This document shows, piece after piece, positions 1-5,886 of a DNA stretch of 22,160 nt. Under the pieces are notes generated by a model that did not search any database, was not told the DNA's origin, and saw nothing but the letters and a program-made list of their open reading frames with translations. Each line of letters begins with the position of its first letter. Positions within the stretch are counted from its first letter, which is position 1. The translations under genes and the position numbers were made by a program. This DNA comes from a virus. The DNA lies in the IMG/VR virus record IMGVR_UViG_3300020020_000168, positions 1-22,160 of that record. One strand, given 5' to 3'.

Positions 1-523
1 ACCACACTGAGCGGGGCATCGTTTCCTCCTTGGTTGACTGCGACCACGCGGCTTGCCCCCGAGCCCATCGGCTCGGTTCCCGCGTGCGTTTCGACCCTGC
101 CAGAGGTGCTCGGTGCGGTGGGTCGCTCGGGGGTATACCCGAGCCCGGCTGTCGCCGGTCATCAGAGAGTCGCCGCACCTTCTGGAACGAAGGGGAGGAT
201 GTGTGTGCCGCGCTACCCTCCCTCGGACGGCTGTCGTTGGCGCAGGTGGGCGGCGGCAGGTGGCTCGATGGTGAGCGTACCGCTGGCCCTGGCTCCACGC
301 GGGTCACGTCTCAGGTGCTCCTCACTGGGTGGCGACTCTACGTCGCTCCCTTCCCGGCTCTGCGCTGCGCCTCCTACTGGCGGGGGGAGTGTTCCGGGTG
401 GAAACCCCATGATCGGGGCAGCACCCCCGAGAGTCCATCCCTCGAAAGGGTGATCTTCATGACACGAACGTACATTCGCTTTGGGATGCCTGCTGGGTTT
501 GCGACGCACCCCTGTGCGTCCAG
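1..523. other. Non-coding, highly structured leader region (possible ncRNA)
   Basis: I find no believable gene in this 523-base stretch; its open frames have random-looking composition (rich in R, S, P, G, C) and no good ribosome binding site. It does contain many strong stem-loops when read on the + strand: 60-65/70-75; an outer 9-bp stem 112-120/171-179 (one GU) enclosing hairpins 125-131/138-144 and 145-149/154-158; 193-198/217-222; a 9-10 bp stem 327-336/342-350; GGGT-GGAA-ACCC at 396-407 with a GNRA loop; 413-418/425-430; CCCT-CGAA-AGGG at 439-450; and 503-509/514-520. The density and branching suggest a structured RNA, but a packaging or replication site is possible. Strand and boundaries are inferred, and no known RNA family was recognised. 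Confidence 0.5.
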
Positions 524-1054
524 GTGCGCATGACTGCGCCGGACACGGAAGGCACTGACCCCACGGGAGAGCTACAGGAGGAGCAGGGAGACGATCCAAG
601 ACCTATCTTCGAGGGTGACTGGCGTACTGCGACAGGAGTACAGAAGGGAGACCATTCGGAGCGGGTTCGCCAGTGGCGGGCTCGCCACCCTGGGAGTGAG
701 GGGGGAGCAGGAACGACCCCCGACCCTTCCTCCGTTTCTGGCTTGGTTCCACCGTCGGCGCCCGACGCCAATGACGTAGAGACCACGTTGCAGGCCATGA
801 GGGCGATCATCGCCGACCCCAACGCCCTCGACACCTCCAAGGTGGCGGCGGGGAAGGTGCTCGTGCAGGCAGCAGGGGCAGGCGCCCGAGGTGGAGGGGG
901 CGACGCCACCACTGCATGGCTCGCACGTAGGGACGCACTGAGGGAGCTACCCCCACATGACAGGCTCGCGCTGCTTCGTGAGGTGCTCGACCTGGACAAG
1001 GGAGGCACCGAAGACGCCGACGAGCTTGGCGACGATGACGCCTGGCCAGACTGA
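524..1054 (+). CDS. Hypothetical phage protein, 176 aa (weak small-terminase resemblance)
   Basis: First convincing gene of the window, starting at GTG 524 or two codons later at ATG 530; no clear Shine-Dalgarno sequence decides between them, and the 7-bp hairpin 503-520 sits directly upstream. The N-terminal third is acidic and Pro/Gly-rich. Residues 46-58 (SERVRQWRARHPG) form a basic Trp/His motif that I associate with small phage and plasmid proteins. Residues 85-115 look helical (AMRAIIADPNALDTSKVAAG) and resemble the N-terminal helices of some small terminase or DNA-packaging proteins, and the tail is acidic (EDADELGDDDAWPD). A small-terminase role is only a guess, because TerL lies 9 kb away. 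A GC-rich hairpin follows the stop. Confidence 0.65.
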   Translation: MRMTAPDTEGTDPTGELQEEQGDDPRPIFEGDWRTATGVQKGDHSERVRQWRARHPGSEGGAGTTPDPSSVSGLVPPSAPDANDVETTLQAMRAIIADPNALDTSKVAAGKVLVQAAGAGARGGGGDATTAWLARRDALRELPPHDRLALLREVLDLDKGGTEDADELGDDDAWPD

Positions 1055-1060
1055 CAGAAG

Positions 1061-1081
1061 GCGGGGGAGCCCTCCCCCCGC
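1061..1081 (+). terminator. GC-rich stem-loop after the 176-aa gene
   Basis: GCGGGGG at 1061-1067 pairs with CCCCCGC at 1075-1081 (7 G-C pairs, with A1068-T1073 possibly extending the stem). It starts seven bases after the upstream stop codon. No T-run follows, so it is at best an imperfect intrinsic terminator or an RNA 3'-end stabiliser. Confidence 0.45.
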
Positions 1082-1166
1082 GGCGATGTCGGAGTCCCGG
1101 AGGTTCAGAGCGGGAACCCGCCGTCAGCATCGTCCACACCCGCACGAAACGTAACGAGGAGGCATC

Positions 1167-1301
1167 ATGGCACTCGCAAAAGGCCCAAAGGTCTTCGGCC
1201 ACTCCCTAGACAACACGGGAGGCCCCGGCCACTACTCAGGAGAGCCCGCAGAGGCAAAGCAGGCCGTCTCCGTGGGGCATACCTCGAACAAGTCCGCCTG
1301 A
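1167..1301 (+). CDS. Hypothetical small protein, 44 aa
   Basis: A short gene with an excellent ribosome binding site (GAGGAGG ending five bases before the ATG) preceded by one AAACGTAAC repeat. The product begins MALAKGPKVFGH and is Gly/Pro/His-rich and hydrophilic, with no membrane segment or recognisable domain. It stands alone between non-coding DNA on both sides, unlike the tightly overlapping genes downstream, so its expression may be set separately by the repeats. The strong start site is the main support. I do not recognise a family. Confidence 0.6.
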   Translation: MALAKGPKVFGHSLDNTGGPGHYSGEPAEAKQAVSVGHTSNKSA

Positions 1302-1334
1302 CGCTGTTCCCAGCGAGGCAAACGTAACGGCGAA

Positions 1335-1356
1335 GGGGGCAAACGTAACAGCCCCC
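1335..1356 (+). promoter_or_regulatory. Perfect hairpin displaying the AAACGTAAC repeat in its loop
   Basis: GGGGGC (1335-1340) and GCCCCC (1351-1356) form a 6-bp all-GC stem whose 10-base loop, AAACGTAACA, is the third repeat copy plus one base. It lies 34 bases before the start of the 111-aa gene. It could be a binding hairpin for an RNA-binding repressor, or a terminator or attenuator between the 44-aa gene and the fibre operon. The structure is seen; the role is inferred. Confidence 0.45.
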
Positions 1357-1389
1357 AACCAGGCTCGACCGTACGGGAGGAAACGTAAC

Positions 1390-1725
1390 ATGGCGAAGTC
1401 CCAGCTCGACAGGATCGAAGAGAAGCTCGACAAGCTCCTGGAGCGCGCCCAGCCCATCGAGGAGCTGATGCTCCCCGGTCACGTCGTAGATGGGCTCGCC
1501 AAGCGTTACGGAACACCCTCACTCGCTACGGCAGGGCCTGGCGAGACGCTTCCCTTCAAGCAGAAGCCGATCACGGCCGAGACGCGCCCGGATCCGTTCG
1601 GTGGCGCTCCGCCCGTGAAGATTCAAGAGGCCGACCCCGACCCGCTCGGGTTCCTCGGCCTCTCGCCCTTCCGTGACGGAGAAGAGCCCCACGAGGTGAA
1701 GCAGAAGGCGGTTGAGGCGAAATGA
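1390..1725 (+). CDS. Hypothetical protein, 111 aa, N-terminal coiled coil
   Basis: Starts at ATG 1390 after GGGAGG and an AAACGTAAC repeat, and overlaps the collagen-like gene by four bases (ATGA), so the two are probably translationally coupled. Residues 1-30 (SQLDRIEEKLDKLLERAQPI) form a clear heptad-type amphipathic helix, suggesting oligomerisation. The rest is Pro-rich, with repeated PDPFGG/DPDPLGFLG-type segments, and probably disordered. The coupling suggests it works with the fibre protein, as a trimerisation partner, chaperone or base, but that is inference. No family was recognised. Confidence 0.75.
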   Translation: MAKSQLDRIEEKLDKLLERAQPIEELMLPGHVVDGLAKRYGTPSLATAGPGETLPFKQKPITAETRPDPFGGAPPVKIQEADPDPLGFLGLSPFRDGEEPHEVKQKAVEAK

Positions 1726-2741
1726 CGATCAACCCGCTCGACGACCACGTTCCCGTTCGCGAGTTCTCGCAGAAGGCCCTCATGGAGTACGTCCTCCAGT
1801 GGATCCAGGACAACCCCGGTGGAGGGTCAGGCGTTACTCTTCGCGTGGCAGGTGTCGATGTCGGCACCCGCGCCGCGCTCAACCTGATCGAGGGCGCGAA
1901 CGTCTCGATCTCCGCGGTAGATGACGCACCCGGCGGCGAAGTGGAAGTCACGATCACCGCCACGGGCGGTAGTGGCTCTTCCGGCCACGACGGTATGCCC
2001 GGCCTCGACGGCGATCCCGGAGAGCCCGGCGAACCTGGGCCTCCCGGCCCGGCTGGGGTAGCGGGCGCCGCAGGCGCTCCCGGTGGAACCGGCCCGGCTG
2101 GCGCCCCCGGCCAGATCGGGCCATGGGGCTTCGACGGCGACGAGGGCGCAGAAGGCTTCCCCGGACAACCGGGGCCGCGCGGCACAGCAGGTACAGCAGG
2201 CGCTCCTGGAGCCGCCGGACAACCCGGCCTCCAGGGGCCATTCGGATTCGACGGTCAAGACGGCGAGGACGGCATGTCTCTCCCCGGCCCCGCGGGCTCA
2301 TCCGGCGCAGCCGGAGCCCCAGGCTCCCCAGGCGTGCCCGGAGCCGCAGGCCCCGCCGGAATCGGCATCCCCGGCCAGGACGGCGAGGACGGAGACTGGT
2401 TCTTCCTCCCCGGCCAGCCCGGCGCCAAGGGCGACACTGGAGCGCCCGGCGCAGGCGGTTCTGGCGCCACGGGGAGCACCACCGTAGATCTCGGAACGCC
2501 CGGCGTGGGTCTCGTCAAGAAGGCCATCGCCGACGCGGCCGTAGGAGCCTCTTCGGTCGCCGAGGCGTTCATCATCGCGAAGGCCACCGCCGATCACAGT
2601 GCCGACGAGCACACGCTTGAGAACCTCAACGTCACCGCTGAGGCTGTTGCCGGAGTCGGCATCAACATCTACGTCATGGACATGAACAAGGCCCCGGCCA
2701 GCGCTTACGGCGTTTGGTCTGTCGGGTGGCGCTGGGCATAA
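1722..2741 (+). CDS. Collagen-like phage fibre protein, 339 aa
   Basis: Residues 1-85 form a non-repetitive N-terminal domain, which probably attaches the protein to the virion. Residues about 88-252 are Gly-X-Y repeats (GLDGDPGEPGEPGPPGPAG and onward), the hallmark of a trimeric collagen triple helix. Residues about 253-339 form a globular C-terminal domain ending in WSVGWRWA, a likely trimerisation or host-binding head. The repeat is broken at fairly even spacing by acidic/aromatic segments around residues 136-144, 175-187 and 217-230 (FDGDEG, FDGQDGEDG, GQDGEDGDWFFLPG). Collagen-like tail or head fibres are well known in phages. ATG 1722 overlaps the preceding gene. The exact virion location is not visible from sequence. 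Confidence 0.9.
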   Translation: MTINPLDDHVPVREFSQKALMEYVLQWIQDNPGGGSGVTLRVAGVDVGTRAALNLIEGANVSISAVDDAPGGEVEVTITATGGSGSSGHDGMPGLDGDPGEPGEPGPPGPAGVAGAAGAPGGTGPAGAPGQIGPWGFDGDEGAEGFPGQPGPRGTAGTAGAPGAAGQPGLQGPFGFDGQDGEDGMSLPGPAGSSGAAGAPGSPGVPGAAGPAGIGIPGQDGEDGDWFFLPGQPGAKGDTGAPGAGGSGATGSTTVDLGTPGVGLVKKAIADAAVGASSVAEAFIIAKATADHSADEHTLENLNVTAEAVAGVGINIYVMDMNKAPASAYGVWSVGWRWA

Positions 2742-2750
2742 GGAGAGCGA

Positions 2751-3413
2751 ATGGCGATTCAGCTTCAAGGCGCAGGCGCAGTCAACATCGGTTCGAGCGA
2801 GGACGCTTCTGCACCGATGCACGTTGCGTTGCATCCCTTCGCGGGGAACGCCTACCGCTACGCGGGCTTCACTGGCACCATCGGCGCGGCTCTCGGAGCC
2901 AACTCTGAGGTGCTCCAGTTTCGGTTTCTGACCGGCACCAAGACCAAGTGCGTCGTCCGTAAGGTCATGTTCGATGGCATCGGCATCGTGGCCGTCGGCA
3001 CGGCCCTCGGCCCGCTCGGGTTCATGGTCAAGCCAGCTAGGTCATGGTCGGTCGCCGGTTCCGGCGGTACTCGTATCGCTGTCACGGGCGACAACCTCCA
3101 GTTGCGCCAGGCCAACCCGGCGTCCCAGGTGAACGACCTTGGCATCGCCACGACCGGCGCGCTGACAGCGGGCACCAAGACGCTCGACGCGAACGCGATG
3201 GGCCAGGTGCTCTTGAGCATCGGTACCGGAGCGGTGACCACCTACCAGATGCTCTCGGCGGTGCAGCCGCTGATCGACGTGTCCGGCGGCGGAGCGCCGC
3301 TTGTGCTCGGCGACCAGGAGGGCTTCTCCATCCTCACCACACATGTCGGCCCCGCAGGACTCACCTACGCGGCTGGCTTCACCATCGACTGGCTCGAAGT
3401 AGCCGCCTTCTAA
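2751..3413 (+). CDS. Putative phage virion structural protein, 220 aa
   Basis: The stop codon region of the collagen gene doubles as an AAGGAG ribosome binding site eight bases before ATG 2751. The product is rich in Gly, Ala, Thr and Val with alternating hydrophobics, consistent with an all-beta virion protein. It has no signal peptide or transmembrane segment. The segment YRYAGFTGTIGAALGANSEV followed by LQFRFLTGTK resembles a conserved module I recall in uncharacterised phage structural proteins lying beside tail-fibre genes. Its place between the collagen fibre and another small structural-type gene supports a tail or head-decoration role. The biochemical function is unknown. Confidence 0.75.
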   Translation: MAIQLQGAGAVNIGSSEDASAPMHVALHPFAGNAYRYAGFTGTIGAALGANSEVLQFRFLTGTKTKCVVRKVMFDGIGIVAVGTALGPLGFMVKPARSWSVAGSGGTRIAVTGDNLQLRQANPASQVNDLGIATTGALTAGTKTLDANAMGQVLLSIGTGAVTTYQMLSAVQPLIDVSGGGAPLVLGDQEGFSILTTHVGPAGLTYAAGFTIDWLEVAAF

Positions 3414-3422
3414 GGAGAGAAC

Positions 3423-3767
3423 ATGCCCGGCATCCCTAAGAGAGTCGTAGGCCCCGCCCTGGTGGCCACCGGCCCGACGACGGTCTACACCGTCCCGGCG
3501 AGCACGCGCACCGTGTTGCGTCACATCCACATCCAGAACCCATCGGGCTCAGTCGTGACCTTCTCGCTGTCCATCGGCGCGGACGCGGCAGGCACGCGCT
3601 TGTGGGACGCCTTCTCGATACCCGCCGCAGCGGCCGGTGAGCGTGAGTCCGTCAAGGACTTCTACGTCTACCTCCCTATGGAGGCGACGGAGACGATCCA
3701 GTTGAAGGCCGGGACGAACAACATCCTCACCGCCACGATCAGCGGGGACGTGATCCAGCTCTCCTAA
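3423..3767 (+). CDS. Putative small phage structural protein, 114 aa
   Basis: Preceded by TAAGGAG, again formed by the upstream stop codon. The sequence is beta-rich: TVYTVPASTRTVLRHIHIQN, followed by VTFSLSIGADAAGTRLWD and a C-terminal TISGDVIQLS. This layout (a 'tvYtvPa...lr.ihi.N' opening, a 'l.ig.daagtrl.d...ipa' centre and a short strand end) is one I associate with small virion proteins encoded next to tail fibres. No catalytic motif, membrane segment or signal peptide is present. It shares one base with the next gene (TAATG), so it belongs to the same operon as the fibre genes. Confidence 0.75.
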   Translation: MPGIPKRVVGPALVATGPTTVYTVPASTRTVLRHIHIQNPSGSVVTFSLSIGADAAGTRLWDAFSIPAAAAGERESVKDFYVYLPMEATETIQLKAGTNNILTATISGDVIQLS

Positions 3768-3979
3768 TGACTGATCTTGGAACCCCCGGAGAGCTGCGTC
3801 CCCTTGCCGAGCAGGTGCTCGTCTGGGTGCAGCGTGAGCGGTCGTGGAAGTCGCCGGAAGACGTGCTTATGCCGTCCGAAGATGACATCCGCCGCATTGA
3901 GCTGATGGCCCTCGCCGTCCGCGAGTGGTCGATGTTCTTGACCTTGTACGGCCTCAACCAGAAGGAGTCCCATGCGTAA
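3767..3979 (+). CDS. Hypothetical protein, 70 aa
   Basis: Starts at ATG 3767 on the TAATG overlap with the upstream gene and overlaps the secreted hydrolase start by eight bases. The product is acidic-amphipathic with predicted helices (LAEQVLVWVQRERSW, then DIRRIELMALAVREWSMFLT), three Trp residues and no signal peptide. The hydrophobic stretch near residues 45-62 is too interrupted for a confident membrane span. Coupling to both neighbours suggests co-expression with the secreted hydrolase. I do not recognise a family. Confidence 0.65.
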   Translation: MTDLGTPGELRPLAEQVLVWVQRERSWKSPEDVLMPSEDDIRRIELMALAVREWSMFLTLYGLNQKESHA

Positions 3980-5708
3980 GGCCATCGTCATCTTCATCGC
4001 CGCTCTCGCGCTCTCTCTTGTGGGAGCGCAAGCGGCGCTTGCCATAGGCCCTCCGGTCATCAACTCTGGCCCGGCTAGCCCGACGACCGCAACGGACGCC
4101 ACCTTCGTCTTCTCTCTCGACATCCCGCCCCCGAACAACACGATGGTCGCGGAGTGTTCGCTTGACGGATTCCCCTTCACGGTCTGCGCGAGTCCGAAGA
4201 CTTACTCGAACCTCTCACCGGCCACCCATCAGTTCCAAGTGCGCCAGAAGAAGTGCAAGGACGGCGTGTGCTCGCGCCCCTCTTCTCCGGCGACCTACTC
4301 TTGGACGATCACCGGCAGCGGCGGCAACCCCCCGAACATCGCGGGCGTCACTGACCCCTCCACCAACGAGGGCCTGAACGCCGTCTTCCGGGTCTGGTTC
4401 ACCGGCCCGACCGTAGCCTCGACGTTCCGCCTGGGGGTCACGTATAGCACCGCCTCGGCCGCGGACATCGGCCCGTTCACCTACTCGACCAACGGACAGT
4501 CCACCTGGCAGTCTCCGGCCGGTAACGGTGACATGACGCTGCCCGCAGGGCTCGCGGAGTTCCACATCCGCACCATGGCCCTCATCGACGGGCTGGCGGA
4601 GGCCAACGAGCGGTTTGACATCTCGATCTCTCCGATCACGAACGGAGGCACTGTCACAGGCAGCGCCTTCGCGACCATCATCGACGTGACCCAGCCGCCC
4701 GGAGTGGAATACCCGGCCTCCTACTTCACGGGCCCGCTCGGACAGGGCAACCTCCTGCCGACCGAGGACGGAGCCTTCCTGATCGCCTGGATCAACGCTC
4801 CGTTGTCAGAAGGATCGGGTTGGCCAGTCCATCAGGCCCAGATCGTCCAGCGTGAGTTCGAGATCGGGCGCGCGTACGACGGCCTCATGGTGACGGACTG
4901 GAACTTCGAGTGGGGCGAGAACCACATGTCGTGGATCAACTCTCGTGGCAGTATCCCCATCGCGAGCCTGAACTTCGGCTCTAGCGCGAGCGTGCTCAAC
5001 GGCTCGCAGAACTTCACCATCGACACCTATGCGGCCCACTACGCGGCGATGCCGTTCAAGGTGATGCTCCGCCTCAACCACGAGTTCAACTACGCGGGCC
5101 TCTCGTACACGTCGGTCGGCAACACGCAAGGCTTCGTGGACGCCTGGCGTTACGTCGTCAACCGCTTTACAGCGGCTGGCGCGAGCAACGTCGGCTTCTG
5201 GTGGAGTCCCGCCGAGGGCGGTGACCAGTCTCGCGCTGCAGACTGGGCCTCCTACCCCGGTGATGCGTACGTGGACTGGGTGGGTTCCGACCAGTACAAC
5301 CACTGCTACGTCGGAGAGGACTGCTACGCCACGCCGTACACCCCAGGCTGGGCTTCTTTCGGCGCGATCCTGGACTACGCACCCACTCCTCCGTGGGATC
5401 CTAACGCCACTCCGATCCCCACGAAGCACAACCAGCTCGGCCCCAGCAAGCCGTACATCGTCGGAGAGACCGGGACGGTCTACGACGCCGCGAACCCGTC
5501 CCTCAAGGGGCAGTGGTACGACGCGATCCCGGAGTACGCCGACGCCAACATGGAGTGGTTGCGCGGCGTCGCCTTCTTCGACGTGAACGCGGCGGAGCAG
5601 GGCGAAGACCCGAAGAACAACTGGCTCGTGGACTTCCCGACCTCGAATCCGTCCGTCCTCCAGGGCTTCCGCAACATGGCCCAAGACCCGTTCTTCAACG
5701 CACGATGA
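3972..5708 (+). CDS. Secreted GH26-like glycoside hydrolase with Ig-like and Calx-beta modules, 578 aa
   Basis: Preceded by AAGGAG. Residues 1-24 form a Sec signal peptide (basic MRK, hydrophobic core, ALA before the cleavage site). Residues about 27-113 form an Ig/FN3-like module of the CSLDG...C type, with four further Cys nearby. Residues about 122-240 fit a Calx-beta repeat (STNEGLNAVFRV, later GLAEANERFDISIS). Residues about 260-575 resemble the TIM barrel of GH26-type beta-mannanases and related glycan hydrolases: LRLNHEFN with H370/E371 as likely acid/base and IVGETG with E499 as likely nucleophile, about 130 residues apart. It would cleave a beta-linked polysaccharide outside the membrane. 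The substrate cannot be read from the sequence. A signal peptide is unusual for a virion depolymerase, so it is more likely secreted by the infected cell. Confidence 0.88.
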   Translation: MRKAIVIFIAALALSLVGAQAALAIGPPVINSGPASPTTATDATFVFSLDIPPPNNTMVAECSLDGFPFTVCASPKTYSNLSPATHQFQVRQKKCKDGVCSRPSSPATYSWTITGSGGNPPNIAGVTDPSTNEGLNAVFRVWFTGPTVASTFRLGVTYSTASAADIGPFTYSTNGQSTWQSPAGNGDMTLPAGLAEFHIRTMALIDGLAEANERFDISISPITNGGTVTGSAFATIIDVTQPPGVEYPASYFTGPLGQGNLLPTEDGAFLIAWINAPLSEGSGWPVHQAQIVQREFEIGRAYDGLMVTDWNFEWGENHMSWINSRGSIPIASLNFGSSASVLNGSQNFTIDTYAAHYAAMPFKVMLRLNHEFNYAGLSYTSVGNTQGFVDAWRYVVNRFTAAGASNVGFWWSPAEGGDQSRAADWASYPGDAYVDWVGSDQYNHCYVGEDCYATPYTPGWASFGAILDYAPTPPWDPNATPIPTKHNQLGPSKPYIVGETGTVYDAANPSLKGQWYDAIPEYADANMEWLRGVAFFDVNAAEQGEDPKNNWLVDFPTSNPSVLQGFRNMAQDPFFNAR

Positions 5709-5842
5709 ACCAGGCGTTCCTCGACGCCACGTCCCTTCTCGAAGAGGGCTACACCTGGATGCCCCAGGTGCTACTGATCGACCTCGTGGCCTTTCACGCG
5801 CTAGTCCGTCTGTACCGACGGCGCGGCCAGAGGATCGAATGA
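5705..5842 (+). CDS. Hypothetical small protein with hydrophobic segment, 45 aa
   Basis: ATG 5705 overlaps the hydrolase stop by four bases (ATGA), which is why I choose this start over longer readings of the frame inside the hydrolase gene. The product has an acidic N-terminus (LDATSLLEEGYTW), a hydrophobic stretch of about 16 residues (VLLIDLVAFHALVRL) and a basic end (YRRRGQRIE). This looks like a short amphipathic or membrane-associated helix with a cytoplasmic positive end. It lies between two secreted-protein genes. Function unknown. Confidence 0.6.
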   Translation: MNQAFLDATSLLEEGYTWMPQVLLIDLVAFHALVRLYRRRGQRIE

Positions 5843-5886
5843 TGGCCTACCTGTCCGACCAGACCAAAGGAGCTTCAGATGCGTGA
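5839..5886 (+). other. Possible 15-codon leader ORF overlapping the next gene start
   Basis: ATGATG at 5839 opens a 15-codon frame that carries the AAAGGAG ribosome binding site of the next gene and stops at 5884-5886, eight bases into that gene. It probably acts only as a coupling frame that carries ribosomes from the 45-aa gene to the 456-aa gene. It may be chance. Confidence 0.25.

Larger units (their letters stand above)
1147..1389 (+). repeat. Four direct copies of the 9-mer AAACGTAAC
   Basis: Exact copies lie at 1147-1155, 1320-1328, 1341-1349 and 1381-1389. The first sits just upstream of the ribosome binding site of the 44-aa gene. The last lies between the GGGAGG sequence and the ATG of the 111-aa gene, ending directly at that ATG. 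The third copy is exposed in the loop of a perfect hairpin, 1335-1340 (GGGGGC) paired with 1351-1356 (GCCCCC). I saw no other copy in the window. The placement suggests a regulatory site such as an operator, promoter element or RNA-protein site, but the function is unknown. Confidence 0.7.

Noticed and set aside
33-60. TTGACT as a possible -35 promoter box
   Set aside because: No acceptable -10 box lies 16-18 bases downstream (the sequence there is GC-rich).
447-476. TACATT near 471 as a possible -10 promoter box
   Set aside because: No matching -35 box at the right distance; phage or host sigma preference is unknown, so a call would be guesswork.
30-533. Long open frames on + (30-533 and 34-453) and - strand near the left end
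   Set aside because: Composition is random-like for GC-rich DNA, several frames are open at once, no ribosome binding site is present and the DNA is dominated by stem-loops.
1983-2478. Gly-X-Y repeat DNA as a tandem-repeat or CRISPR-like array
   Set aside because: The periodicity is at the codon level of a collagen-like protein, without identical repeats and unique spacers.
4806-5684. 292-codon open frame on the minus strand
   Set aside because: It lies wholly opposite the secreted glycoside hydrolase, whose signal peptide, modules and catalytic motifs are clear; the reverse frame is a GC-codon shadow.
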